Assembly (NCBI GenBank): GCA_958295985.1
Contig: OY282432.1
Coordinates: 2,193,501 to 2,257,500 of the forward strand
From: an uncultured Candidatus Binatia bacterium
GTDB taxonomy: Bacteria; Desulfobacterota; Binatia; UBA9968; JAJDTQ01
Reading direction: 5' to 3'
Length of the DNA stretch: 64,000 nucleotides
The notes below the pieces were generated by a model. The model was not told the DNA's origin, did not search any database, and was given only the letters and a program-made list of their open reading frames with translations. Positions 32,746 to 41,595 of this stretch are shown in pieces. How positions within the stretch are numbered: the stretch's first letter is position 1; the number at the start of each line of letters is the position of its first letter. The position numbers and the translations under genes are program-made.

Positions 32746-35037
32746 CTAACCGTTCTGCCGCATGGCGCGCCACATCCTCTCCGGGGTGACGGGCAGCTCG
32801 CGCACGCGCACGCCGACGGCGTCCTCGATGGCGTTGCCGATGGCGGGGGCCACGGGCATGAGGCCGCCTTCGCCCAGTCCCTTGGCGCCGTAGGGGCCCG
32901 GGCCGTTGCCGTCTTCCACCATGATGGTCTTGAAGTTGCCGGGGACGTCGTTGAACGACGGCAGGCGGTAGTCGATGAGGTTCGGGTTGAGCAGGCGGCC
33001 GTTGTCGTACTGCATCTCCTCCATGAGGGAGTGGCCGATGGCGAACATGACGGCGCCCTCGTCCTGGCCTTCGCATTGAAGCGGGTGGATGGCCTTGCCC
33101 ACGTCCGCGGTGGAAACGTACTGCAGGAGCTTGACCACGCCCGTGTCCGGGTCCACCTCCACCTCGGCGCCGCCCCAGCTCGTCTCCCAGAAGGTCGTGG
33201 GCGAGCCCAGCACGGCCTTCTTGCTGTGGACGTCCTGGTAGGTTCCCTTGGCCAGCAACTCGCCGCCCTTGGCGCCGAAGGTGAGGTTGAGCACCTGCTC
33301 GTAGCTCAGGCGCTTGCCCTTGCCGGCGCGCACCTGGCCGTCCTTGAACGTGATCTTGTCGGCCTTGCACTTGAGCAGCCGGGCCCCGGCCCGGCGCAAC
33401 TGCCGTTTCAACTCGGCCGCCGCCCGCTCCACGCACAGGCCCATGATGACCATGGAGCTGCTGGCGTTGGTGGCCGCGTCGTAGGGGGTGGAATCGGTAT
33501 CGAGCTGGGCCACGGTGACCGCCTCGTAGGGCAGGGCCAGCTCCTCGGCCGCCACCTGGGCCAGGGCGGTGCGGCAACCCTGGCCGATCTCCACCGTGCC
33601 GGTGAACAGCACCGCGCTGCCGTCGGAGTTGAGCTTGATGGCCGCCGACGCTACCTTGTAGGTGCCGCCGCCGTCCTTCATGCAGCAGCTCAGGCCCATG
33701 CCGCGGTTCGTCCTCCTCTTCTTGCCCCAGCCCAGGGCCTTGGCGGTGCGCCGCAGACCCGCCTCCAGGTCGCAGTCCACCAGGGTGTCGCCCCTGGTGT
33801 AGACCTCACCCTTCTTCAGCAGGTTTCGGACCCGAAACTCCACCGGGTCGAACCCGAGCTTGCGGGCAATCATGTCCATCTGGGACTCGTAGGCCCAGGT
33901 GACCTGGAGTGTGCCGAAGCCACGGAACGCGCCCGCGGGCACGGCGTTGGTATAGACCGTGTAGGCGTCGACCTTGACGTTGGGGATGCGGTACGGACCC
34001 GGCGCCCGGTAGCCGGCCTTCTGGGACACCCGCGGTCCGTAGTCGGCGTAGGCCCCGGTGCCCATGTGGACCTCGCACTCCCGCGCCACCAGCCGCCCGT
34101 CGCGGGTGACGCCGGTCTTGATGCGAAACCGCGCGGGATGCCGGGTGATGGTGCGGAAGGTCTCCTCCGACGTGTGGGTGATCTTCACCGGCCGGCCGGT
34201 CTTCCAGGCCAGCGCCGCGGCCAGCGGCTCGTTCTTCACCGAGAGCTTGCCGCCGTAGGCGCCGCCCACGTGGGGCACGATCACCCGCACCTTGTTGATG
34301 GCGATGGAGAAGAACTCGGCGATGTGGCGCTGGAGCGTGAACGGGTCCTGGGTCGAGGCCCAGAGGGTCACGTGTCCGTCCTCGACCCGGGCGATGGTGA
34401 TGTGCGGCTCCAGCGGGTAGTGCTGGATCTGAGGGAAGGTGAAGGTGTCTTCGAAAATCTCGTCGGCCTCGGCGAACCCCTTGTCCACGTCGCCCCGGGC
34501 GTAGTCGTAGGCGTAACAGATATTGGTGCCGCGAAACGCTTCGGGCACGCGATAGGCGTGGCCGTGAAGTTCGTCGGCTTCCGCCACCTGCTCGTGCACC
34601 AGCGGCGCGTCCGGCGCGATGGCGTCGGCGATGTCCGTGACCGCGGGAAGCTCCCGGTATTCCGTCTCGATGAGCGCCAACGCCTCGGTTGCGGTGGCCT
34701 CGTCATCGGCCACGACCGCGGCCACCGGGTCGCCGTCGTAGCGGACCTTGTCCAGGGCGACGATGGTCTGGTCCTTGTAGGCCGAGCCGAAGTACGGGTT
34801 CATGCCGTCCAGGGTCTCGCGGGTGAGGACGGTGACCACTCCCGGCAGCGCGGCCGCCTTGCCGGCGTCGATGCGCACGAGACGCGCGTGGGGAAAGGGG
34901 CTGCGCAGGACCTTTGCGTGGAGCATGCCCGGGAGCTCCAGGTCCATGGCGTAGACGGCCTTGCCGGTTGCCTTGACGACGCCGTCCACCCGTTGCCGGG
35001 ACTTGCCGATGACCTGGTATTTCGCCGCTTTGCTCAT
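32746..35037 (-). CDS. Molybdenum hydroxylase catalytic subunit (xanthine dehydrogenase family), orphan
   Basis: A 763-residue Mo-binding subunit, clearly homologous to the one at 1713-4022. It shows VGGAYGGKLSVK, GAFRGFGTLQVTWAYESQ, EIGQGCRTALAQVAAEE and the C-terminal GAKGLGEGGLMPVAPAIGNAIEDAVGVRVRELPVT with the catalytic Glu. No FAD or 2Fe-2S subunit gene lies next to it. It would need those of another cluster (for example the one at 250-1685) or unlinked ones. It begins 24 bases after the CCA-enzyme gene, on the same strand. Confidence 0.92.
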   Translation of the reverse strand: MSKAAKYQVIGKSRQRVDGVVKATGKAVYAMDLELPGMLHAKVLRSPFPHARLVRIDAGKAAALPGVVTVLTRETLDGMNPYFGSAYKDQTIVALDKVRYDGDPVAAVVADDEATATEALALIETEYRELPAVTDIADAIAPDAPLVHEQVAEADELHGHAYRVPEAFRGTNICYAYDYARGDVDKGFAEADEIFEDTFTFPQIQHYPLEPHITIARVEDGHVTLWASTQDPFTLQRHIAEFFSIAINKVRVIVPHVGGAYGGKLSVKNEPLAAALAWKTGRPVKITHTSEETFRTITRHPARFRIKTGVTRDGRLVARECEVHMGTGAYADYGPRVSQKAGYRAPGPYRIPNVKVDAYTVYTNAVPAGAFRGFGTLQVTWAYESQMDMIARKLGFDPVEFRVRNLLKKGEVYTRGDTLVDCDLEAGLRRTAKALGWGKKRRTNRGMGLSCCMKDGGGTYKVASAAIKLNSDGSAVLFTGTVEIGQGCRTALAQVAAEELALPYEAVTVAQLDTDSTPYDAATNASSSMVIMGLCVERAAAELKRQLRRAGARLLKCKADKITFKDGQVRAGKGKRLSYEQVLNLTFGAKGGELLAKGTYQDVHSKKAVLGSPTTFWETSWGGAEVEVDPDTGVVKLLQYVSTADVGKAIHPLQCEGQDEGAVMFAIGHSLMEEMQYDNGRLLNPNLIDYRLPSFNDVPGNFKTIMVEDGNGPGPYGAKGLGEGGLMPVAPAIGNAIEDAVGVRVRELPVTPERMWRAMRQNG

Positions 35038-35061
35038 GGTTTGTCGTTGCCTCCGTGTGGC

Positions 35062-36393
35062 CTACGCCGAGTCGTTCTCGTCCGGCGGGTAGCTCTGCCG
35101 CACCCACGCCACGGCCTGTTCCCGTGTCCGGAGCACGCCCTCCAGTTGGGCTTCTTCAACGGCGCCCAACATCGCCGAGAAAGAGGGTCCCGGCGCGTAA
35201 CCGAGCCGGATGAGGTCGCGTCCGCGCAGGAGCGGTTCCGGGTTTACTTCCTCCCGGCCCAACTCGGCGAGCCTTTGCCGGCAGAATTCGTAGTAGCCCA
35301 GATCCCCGTTGGATGAAAGGGCATCGATGCGGCAGAGTTCCAGCAACTCGTCGATGCCGTCCTCCCCGAGGAACCGTTTCAGGGTGCTGAGCCGCATCTT
35401 CGGCGCCTGGGTGTAGCGCAGGTGGTGCCGCACCAGCCAGGCGACCCTCTCGGCCACCGAGCGGCTGCGCTTGAGCCGGCGGAGGATATCGGTGGCCATC
35501 CCGGCGCCGAGCTCCGGGTGCCCGTAGAACGTCACCCGGTCCCCCGCCGGTTGCCGGCATGGCGGCTTGGCCACGTCGTGCAGCAGACAGCCGTAGGCCA
35601 GGGTCTCCGTCGGGCCGTCCAGGTGTTGGAGCAGCGTCAGCGTGTGGACGAAGACATCCCCCTCGGGGTGGTAGTCGGGTGTCTGCTCGCATCCCTTCAT
35701 GGCCGCGACCTCGGGCAGGATCACTTCCAGGAGCCCGGCCTCGTCCAGCAGCTCGACACCCCGCCGGGCGCCGCCTTCCATGAGCGTCCGGGTGATTTCC
35801 CCGCCGATGCGTTCCCAGGCCACCTCGGTAACGGCCGCGGCGTGGCTCCGGATGGCCTGAAGCGTCGGGCCGTCGATGGCGAAATCGAGCCCGCAGGCCA
35901 GACGCACGGCCCGGACCATCCGCAACCGGTCCTCCGCAAACCGCTCATGCGGATCGCCGATGGCCCGGATCCGACCGCGGCGCAGGTCTTCCCGGCCGTT
36001 TACCAGGTCGATGACCCGGTCGTCTGCCGGGTCGTACATCATCGCGTTGATGGTGAAGTCCCGCCGCCGGACGTCCTCCTCCAGGGTGCCGTAGCGAATG
36101 TGGACGGGATGGCGGCCGTCGCTGTAGGGTCCATCGAACCGGAAGGTCGTGACCTCGAACGGATCGCCGTCCACCACCACGACCACCGAGCCGAACTTCG
36201 ACCCGATGGGGACGGTGTCGGGGAAGACTGCCTGAATGGACTGGGGCGTGGCGCTGGTGGCGATGTCGTAGTCCTTGGGCGGTCTGCCCAGGATCCGGTC
36301 GCGCACGCATCCGCCGGCGAGGTAAGCTCCGTGGCCCGCCTCCCGGAGCCGCTGTATGATATGGAGGGCCTTGTCCTGCTGTGACACCGACAC
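35062..36393 (-). CDS. cca: CCA-adding tRNA nucleotidyltransferase/poly(A) polymerase family
   Basis: A 443-residue class II nucleotidyltransferase that adds or repairs the tRNA 3' CCA. Catalytic head: GGCVRDRILGRPPKDYDIATSA with the DxD, and RRRDFTINAMMYDP. Then EDRLRMVRAVRLACGL, and an HD domain with VHTLTLLQHL and LLHDVAKPP. The presence of an HD domain and the length fit bacterial CCA or A-adding enzymes; which of the two is not certain. The GTG start abuts the stop of the M16 peptidase gene with no gap, so they are translationally linked. Confidence 0.88.
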   Translation of the reverse strand: MSVSQQDKALHIIQRLREAGHGAYLAGGCVRDRILGRPPKDYDIATSATPQSIQAVFPDTVPIGSKFGSVVVVVDGDPFEVTTFRFDGPYSDGRHPVHIRYGTLEEDVRRRDFTINAMMYDPADDRVIDLVNGREDLRRGRIRAIGDPHERFAEDRLRMVRAVRLACGLDFAIDGPTLQAIRSHAAAVTEVAWERIGGEITRTLMEGGARRGVELLDEAGLLEVILPEVAAMKGCEQTPDYHPEGDVFVHTLTLLQHLDGPTETLAYGCLLHDVAKPPCRQPAGDRVTFYGHPELGAGMATDILRRLKRSRSVAERVAWLVRHHLRYTQAPKMRLSTLKRFLGEDGIDELLELCRIDALSSNGDLGYYEFCRQRLAELGREEVNPEPLLRGRDLIRLGYAPGPSFSAMLGAVEEAQLEGVLRTREQAVAWVRQSYPPDENDSA

Positions 36394-37713
36394 CTAATTC
36401 TCGAGACCGGCCTTCTCGAGGTTCCCGACCACCACGAGGATGAGCTTCTCCGGTTGCAGGTATTTCCGGGCGACCCTGAGAACGTCCTCCGCGGTGACCT
36501 TGCGGATCAACTCCGGGTATTGATCGAGGTAATCCAGCCCGAGTCCCAGATACTCCACCTGCCCCAGGAAGCCGGCGATGTCGTCGTTGGTCTCGAGGTC
36601 CAGCGCGAAACTTCCGGTGAGGTAGCTCTTGGCATCCCGAAGCTCCTCCGCGGTGACGCCCTCGCGCCGGATCCGCTCGATCTCGGCCCTGGCCACCTCG
36701 ATGGCTTCACGGGCGTTCTCGTTCTGGGTCTGCATGGCCAACTGGAACCGCCCCGCGTTCCTGCCCGAGACGAAATAACTGTAGACGGAGTATGCCAGGC
36801 CGCGCCGGTTCCGGATGCTGTCCCCGAGCCGCGACGAAAGGTCGCCGCCCCCGAGGACCTGATTCATCACCCGGATGGCGTAGTGGTCCGGGTTCATTCG
36901 GAGCGGACCCTCGTGTCCCATGAGGATGTTCGACTGGACGAGGTTGCGGTCGATCTTGACGGCTGCCCGCTTCGGCGGCCGCAGCACCACCGGCGCATCG
37001 GCCTTGCCGTCGCTCCTGGTCCAGTCCGCCAGGACCTCCGTGATCTTCTGTTTCATCTCTTCGTGGGTGGTGTCCCCCACGGCCACGAGAATGGTCCGGT
37101 CGGGCCGGTAGTAGCGCCGGTGAAAGTCGACGACGGCTTTTCGGTCAAGACCCCGGACCGTATCCTCGGAGCCTTCCACCGGGCGTCCGTAGAAGCTGTC
37201 GGGATAGAGGGCGGCCCTGAACGCCTCTCGGCCGATTGCCTGGGGGCGGTCCCTCTTGGCCCGGATGGAGGCCATGAGCGACTGCTTCGTGCGGTCCACC
37301 TCCTTCTCGGGGAACGACGCGGCCGTCAGCACCTCACCCATGAGCGCCAAGCCGGTGTCCAGGTCCTTCTTCAGGATGTTCAGGTTGACGGTGGCCTGCT
37401 CCCGGCCGCAGTCGGCCCAGAAGTGGGCGCCCATGCCCTCGATGAGGCCGCTGATACTCATGGCGTCCCGCGTCGGGGTGCCGAGGGTCAGGAGCCGCGA
37501 CGTGAGGTTGGCGAGGCCGTGCCCGGGGCCGGGATCGTAGCGCGAGCCGGCCTGGATCAGCAGGCGCACCGAGACGATGGGGAGCGAGGGCTGTTCCGAG
37601 GTCACCAGCACCAGTCCGTTGGGCAGCGTCGTGCGTTGGGCGTTCATGGCGGCGAGGGCGACGGTGTGAGGGCCCAGGAGCAGGCACAGCAACAGCGGCA
37701 GCCAGTGTTTCAT
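36394..37713 (-). CDS. M16-family peptidase-like protein, non-catalytic partner
   Basis: A 439-residue pitrilysin/processing-peptidase-like protein with a Sec signal (MKHWLPLLLCLLLGPHTVAL). The position of the zinc motif reads GLANLTSRLLTLGT, so HxxEH is absent. The C-terminal domain has SYFVSGRNAGRFQLAMQTQNENA, the R/Y-type substrate-contact region of inactive alpha-type subunits. It overlaps the start of the catalytic M16 gene's stop by four bases (ATGA). The two products most likely form a periplasmic heterodimer, as in other bacterial M16B pairs. Confidence 0.9.
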   Translation of the reverse strand: MKHWLPLLLCLLLGPHTVALAAMNAQRTTLPNGLVLVTSEQPSLPIVSVRLLIQAGSRYDPGPGHGLANLTSRLLTLGTPTRDAMSISGLIEGMGAHFWADCGREQATVNLNILKKDLDTGLALMGEVLTAASFPEKEVDRTKQSLMASIRAKRDRPQAIGREAFRAALYPDSFYGRPVEGSEDTVRGLDRKAVVDFHRRYYRPDRTILVAVGDTTHEEMKQKITEVLADWTRSDGKADAPVVLRPPKRAAVKIDRNLVQSNILMGHEGPLRMNPDHYAIRVMNQVLGGGDLSSRLGDSIRNRRGLAYSVYSYFVSGRNAGRFQLAMQTQNENAREAIEVARAEIERIRREGVTAEELRDAKSYLTGSFALDLETNDDIAGFLGQVEYLGLGLDYLDQYPELIRKVTAEDVLRVARKYLQPEKLILVVVGNLEKAGLEN

Positions 37714-39047
37714 GAGCGCTTTCTCGTCTGGGGAACGAGTATGCCCACGGTGCGCCGGTCGCGGTCGAGGTACTGCCGCGCCACCCGGCGGACATCATGG
37801 GCGGTGACGCCCTGGATGCTCCGGAGGTATTCGTTCATCCGTCGCCATCCTCCGGTCAGCTCATGGAACCCGATCCGCATGGCCTGCCCGGAGTTGGACT
37901 CCTGGGCGAAGATGAAGGCTGCCGCCACCTGGTTCCTGGCCTTGTCGAGCTCCGCCGTGGTGACGCCATCGTCTCGGACCGCGGCGATCACCTCGTCGAT
38001 GGCGGCCTCCAACTCGGCGGTGTCCTTGCCCGGCATGGCCTGGGCGCCGATGGTGAAGGTGGTGGGGTCGATGGAGACCCGATGGTAGCCGGCGTAGGCG
38101 AAGCGGGCGATGCGCCGGTCATAGACCAGGTCCCGGTAGAGCCGCGAAGTGCGTCCTCGCGAGAGGATCATCTCCAACACGTCCAGCGCATGGCTGTCCT
38201 CGTGGTCCACGCCGGGCACGTGGTAGTTCATCATCAGTACCGGGAGCTCCGCCTCCTTCTTGAGCCGCACCCGCCGCTCGCCCCGTTGCGGCGGCTCCGT
38301 GAATCCCACGGAAGGGGGCTCGGACCCCCGGGGGATCTTGCCGAAGGTCTCGCGGACCTGCGACAGGATCTCCTCGCTGTCGAAGTCGCCGGCCACCACG
38401 ATGAAGGCGTTGTTGGGGGAGTAGTAGGTCCGGTAGAAGTCTTCGAGGTCCGACAGGGTCATCCGGCGGACGTCCTCGGGCCAGCCGATGATGGGCCGGC
38501 GGTAGGGATGCACGACGTAGGTCACCGCGTTGGTGATCTCGGCCAGCGCCGCCCGCGGGCGGTCGTCGGTCCGCAGGCGCCGTTCTTCCTGCACCACGCG
38601 CTTCTCCGGCGTGAAGTAGGCGTCCTCGAAGCGGGTGTTGACCATGCGGTCGGCTTCCATCTCGATGGCCACGCCGATGGTGTCCCGGCTCATGGTGGCG
38701 TGATAGACGGTGGCGTCGCGGGAGGTGAACGCGTTGGAACGGCCGCCGTGTTTTCTGATGATGCGGGCATATTCCTCGGGGGCCACTTTGTCGGTGCCCT
38801 TGAACAGCATATGCTCGAGGAAGTGCGCGATGCCGGACTTCCCGTCCACCTCGTTCCGCGACCCCACCCGGTACCAGACCTGGAAGGTCACCGCGGGGCT
38901 CCGGTGGTTCTCCAGCAACAGCACCTTGAGGCCGTTGTCCAGAACCTCCTCCCGGACCTCCACCATGCCCTTGGGAGCGGATGCTCCGGCAACCGCGGGA
39001 AGCAGGGTGACCAGCATCAGCCCGGTGAGACAGCGTGTCCACTCCAT
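37710..39047 (-). CDS. M16-family zinc peptidase, catalytic subunit
   Basis: A 445-residue periplasmic zinc peptidase. It has a signal peptide from the ATG at 39047 (MEWTRCLTGLMLVTLLPAVAGASA). The inverted zinc motif GIAHFLEHMLFKGT lies near residue 77, followed about 70 residues later by the Glu ligand region (EMEADRMVNTRFEDAYF, then ERR). The frame extends upstream without a signal, so the internal ATG is chosen. It is the first gene of the pair with the non-catalytic partner. Substrates of this family are usually unfolded or small proteins. Confidence 0.92.
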   Translation of the reverse strand: MEWTRCLTGLMLVTLLPAVAGASAPKGMVEVREEVLDNGLKVLLLENHRSPAVTFQVWYRVGSRNEVDGKSGIAHFLEHMLFKGTDKVAPEEYARIIRKHGGRSNAFTSRDATVYHATMSRDTIGVAIEMEADRMVNTRFEDAYFTPEKRVVQEERRLRTDDRPRAALAEITNAVTYVVHPYRRPIIGWPEDVRRMTLSDLEDFYRTYYSPNNAFIVVAGDFDSEEILSQVRETFGKIPRGSEPPSVGFTEPPQRGERRVRLKKEAELPVLMMNYHVPGVDHEDSHALDVLEMILSRGRTSRLYRDLVYDRRIARFAYAGYHRVSIDPTTFTIGAQAMPGKDTAELEAAIDEVIAAVRDDGVTTAELDKARNQVAAAFIFAQESNSGQAMRIGFHELTGGWRRMNEYLRSIQGVTAHDVRRVARQYLDRDRRTVGILVPQTRKRS

Positions 39048-39136
39048 GAGTTGAAGATAACGGCCCCATCGGTCGAGCGCAACAGGGTTGCGCGACCCTT
39101 CCCGAGGGACCGTCCGTGGCGGCCTGTTCACCGCCA

Positions 39137-40177
39137 TCAGTGACCGTTGGGCGTTGCCAGCCGGCGCGGCACGAGCGAGCCCAGCCCGTGGCGTCGCAGC
39201 CGTTCGATGAACGTGGTGCGGTTCAAACCCAGCAGGCTTGCTGCCGCGGTCTTGTTCCCGCGGGCGCGTTCCAGCGCCTGGACCATCATGTCGCGCTGGA
39301 AACGCTGGATGCACCGGTCGATGTCGATCCCGTCGCATGGCAGGGTAAACTCGTTCAGATGAGTGTCGCGAAGGTCCGGCTTGATGTAGCCCGCGAGTTC
39401 CGGCAGGTCGTCCAGGTGAATCACGGTGTGGTCGGTGAGCGTCACCAGGCGCTCGATGATGTTTTCCATTTCCCTTACGTTACCGGGCCAGTCATAGGCT
39501 TGCAGCCGTTGCATGGCCGCTTCATCGATGGTGCGTGGGTCGTCCCCGCTCAAGCGTGCCAGGAAATGCTCCACCAGGGGAGGGATGTCTTCCCGCCGTG
39601 CCCGCAAAGGGGGTAGCTCCAGGGAGAGGATGGCGAGACGGTAGTAGAGGTCTTCACGAAACTGTCCGGCGGGTATCGCCTCCTGCAAGTCACGATTGGT
39701 GGCCGCTATGAAACGCGCGTTGGTGCGCGTGGCGAAATCGCTTCCCAACGGATTGAATTCACGCTCCTGAAGCACCCGTAGCAGTTTTGCCTGTAGCCTC
39801 GGAGTGGTCTCACCGATTTCATCCAGAAATATGGTTCCTTCCTTGGCGGTCATGAACCGTCCCGATCGGGATTGTTGTGCACCGGTGAACGCGCCTCTGA
39901 CGTGTCCGAACAACTCGTTCTCAAGGAGGTCTTCGGGTATCGCACCACAGTTCACGGCAACGAACGGCTGTCCCGCGCGTGGGCTTCGGTCGTGGATGGT
40001 CCGTGCGATGAGTTCTTTGCCCGTGCCGCTTTCGCCGGTTATGAGGACGGTCGAGTTGCTTGCCGCAATCCTGAGGGTGAACTCGAAGACCGTCCGCATG
40101 GCTTCACTTTTCCCGATCATGGAGCCCAAGTTTTCGCAATGCTGTTGGTCCATCGGGCGATTCTTCAATTGGCCCAT
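39137..40177 (-). CDS. Sigma-54-dependent activator (AAA+ plus Fis HTH, no sensor domain)
   Basis: 346 residues. After a short leader of about 25 residues comes the AAA+ domain: Walker A GESGTGKE, the sigma-54 contact loop GAFTGA, Walker B GTIFLDEIGE, and the R-finger region. A Fis-type helix-turn-helix closes the protein (GNKTAAASLLGLNRTTFIERLRRHGL). There is no receiver, GAF or PAS domain, as in PspF-like activators, so control must come from a partner protein or expression level. The ATG at 40177 has a perfect AAGGAGG upstream. It is divergent from chdC, and a sigma-54 promoter lies between them. Confidence 0.92.
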   Translation of the reverse strand: MGQLKNRPMDQQHCENLGSMIGKSEAMRTVFEFTLRIAASNSTVLITGESGTGKELIARTIHDRSPRAGQPFVAVNCGAIPEDLLENELFGHVRGAFTGAQQSRSGRFMTAKEGTIFLDEIGETTPRLQAKLLRVLQEREFNPLGSDFATRTNARFIAATNRDLQEAIPAGQFREDLYYRLAILSLELPPLRARREDIPPLVEHFLARLSGDDPRTIDEAAMQRLQAYDWPGNVREMENIIERLVTLTDHTVIHLDDLPELAGYIKPDLRDTHLNEFTLPCDGIDIDRCIQRFQRDMMVQALERARGNKTAAASLLGLNRTTFIERLRRHGLGSLVPRRLATPNGH

Positions 40178-40208
40178 CCGGTTCCTCCTTTGGCGAATTC
40201 TTGACCTG

Positions 40209-40235
40209 TCTGTACCGTAAATTTCTGTACCGTAA
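40209..40235 (+). promoter_or_regulatory. Direct repeats, candidate activator sites
   Basis: TCTGTACCGTAA at 40209-40220 and 40224-40235, period 15. They lie in the gap between the sigma-54 activator and chdC, about 60-85 bases upstream of the predicted sigma-54 start site and just upstream of the activator gene itself. The position suits an upstream activating sequence and possible autoregulation. Confidence 0.5.
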
Positions 40236-40269
40236 GTTTCGTTAATGCAAGAGTAGGGCCATCGTCGTC

Positions 40270-40285
40270 TGGCAATGAATTTGCG
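40270..40285 (+). promoter_or_regulatory. Sigma-54 (-24/-12) promoter
   Basis: TGGCAATGAATTTGCG has the GG of -24 at 40271-40272 and the GC of -12 at 40283-40284 with exactly ten bases between, close to the consensus TGGCA-N6-TTGC. It points towards chdC, about 300 bases away. The long leader holds an inverted repeat and a tandem repeat. Confidence 0.6.
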
Positions 40286-40433
40286 TACAATTCTGGCGCG
40301 GTGCATGAAGAAATGGAGGAGGATCGCGGCGACCCGGGTGGAAGTCGTCAGCGAGTTGACGGTCGGAGAAGGAACTTTGCCTTCATAGGACAAACAACTT
40401 GCCGGTTTCCGCCGGGTTATCGCCGCCAGAAGT

Positions 40434-40451
40434 TTGACATAGCGCTGTCAA
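40434..40451. promoter_or_regulatory. Inverted repeat TTGACA-N6-TGTCAA
   Basis: A perfect 6-bp inverted repeat around AGCGC in the leader region of chdC, 145 bases before its start. It has the size of a dimeric regulator site. There is no good -10 at a standard distance, so a sigma-70 promoter is not claimed. Confidence 0.4.
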
Positions 40452-40532
40452 TATCCTGGCGGTCTCGGGCCGGAATCGGGTTCCTGCGGAACCGTTTCAC
40501 CCTCGTACCAAAACGCTTGAGCCCTTGTGTTC

Positions 40533-40578
40533 ACTTGAAAATGGTCGTTGAAGAAACTTGAAAATGGTCGCTGAAGAA
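40533..40578. repeat. 23-bp tandem repeat before chdC
   Basis: ACTTGAAAATGGTCGTTGAAGAA at 40533-40555 is repeated directly at 40556-40578 with one change. It ends 17 bases before the chdC start and is AT-richer than its surroundings. It could be a regulatory duplication. Confidence 0.7.
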
Positions 40579-40595
40579 AGTTAATTGGAGAGATC

Positions 40596-41471
40596 GTGTC
40601 CGATGGTGAGCCCAAGAGCAGTAAAAATCCCGCGGACGCCGGACCTCTTCCCCCCGTCCCCCTGACCCTCGAGGGCTGGAGTGTCCTGCACCAGATGTTC
40701 CGCATCCGCTGGCCGGAGTGGCACGCCATGGCGCCGGGGCCGCGTCAGAAGGCCGTCGACGAAGCCGTGGCAGCCTTGAAGTCCATGGAGCACACCGCCA
40801 AGGGCCGGAGCGGGCTCGCGTCGCTGCTGGGCCACAAGGGCGACCTGATGCTCATCCATTTCCGCGAATCGTTCGACGCCTTGAACGAGGCCGAGCTGGC
40901 GCTGGCCCAGCTCAAGCTGGCGCCCTTCCTGGAGCAGACCACCTCCTATCTCTCGGTGGTGGAGTTGGGGCTCTACAGCGGGTCGGGCCAGCTCTACCGG
41001 TCCCTGGGGGAGAAGGGCATGGAGCCCAACACGCCGGAATGGAAAGAGCAGGTGGAGGCCTACCTGGCCCAGGCCCGCAAGACCATGGGAGGCCGGCTCC
41101 GGCCCGACATGCCCGCCCGGCGCTACGTCTGCTTCTATCCCATGGACAAGAAGCGCGGCGAGGAGAAGAATTGGTACGATGCCCCGTTCGCCGAGCGGCA
41201 GCGGATGATGCAGGACCACGGCTTCATCGGCCGGGGCTATGCCGGCCGGGTGACCCAGATCATCTCGGGTTCCATCGGCTTCGACGACTGGGAGTGGGGC
41301 GTGGACCTCTTCGCTGACGACCCCGTGGTGTTCAAGAAGCTGGTCTACGAGATGCGCTTCGACGAGGCCAGCGCCCTCTATGGCCTGTTCGGGCCGTTCT
41401 ACATGGGACTCCAGTTCCGCGCCGAGGAGCTGCCTGCGCTCCTGGAGGGGCGGACGCCGGGGTTCGCGTAG
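40596..41471 (+). CDS. chdC: Coproheme decarboxylase (ChdC/HemQ), chlorite dismutase family
   Basis: A 291-residue protein that converts coproheme to heme b, using peroxide, in the coproporphyrin-dependent pathway. Family blocks: LTLEGWSVLHQMFRIRW, FYPMDKKR with the catalytic Tyr at 181, NWYDAPFAERQRMMQDHGFIGR with the proximal His at 208, and GFDDWEWGVDLF...YEMRFDEASALYGLFGPFY. The Tyr-His spacing of 27 equals that of the Listeria enzyme. The GTG start has GGAG upstream. It may be under sigma-54 control. Its 3' region is duplicated as a broken copy about 3 kb downstream, across the STAND gene. Confidence 0.9.
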   Translation: MSDGEPKSSKNPADAGPLPPVPLTLEGWSVLHQMFRIRWPEWHAMAPGPRQKAVDEAVAALKSMEHTAKGRSGLASLLGHKGDLMLIHFRESFDALNEAELALAQLKLAPFLEQTTSYLSVVELGLYSGSGQLYRSLGEKGMEPNTPEWKEQVEAYLAQARKTMGGRLRPDMPARRYVCFYPMDKKRGEEKNWYDAPFAERQRMMQDHGFIGRGYAGRVTQIISGSIGFDDWEWGVDLFADDPVVFKKLVYEMRFDEASALYGLFGPFYMGLQFRAEELPALLEGRTPGFA

Positions 41472-41595
41472 AAAGATAGGGGAAACGGTAGAGGCTTGTC
41501 TCGCAGTTTTGTGCGGTCGCGTCTCCTCTGACCGTATATTGATCGCGGTAGCTCACCGTTTTATGTATCTAATCTACCGAGTGAGGAGACGAAGA

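Noticed and set aside
40301..40561. An 86-codon frame in the chdC leader
   Set aside because: It has a GTG start without a convincing ribosome site and contains the repeats. No domain is seen, so the region is treated as a leader.
41380..41595. N-terminal extension of the STAND protein into chdC
   Set aside because: It overlaps the chdC 3' end in another frame. The ATG at 41596 has a good GAGGAG site, and composition changes there.
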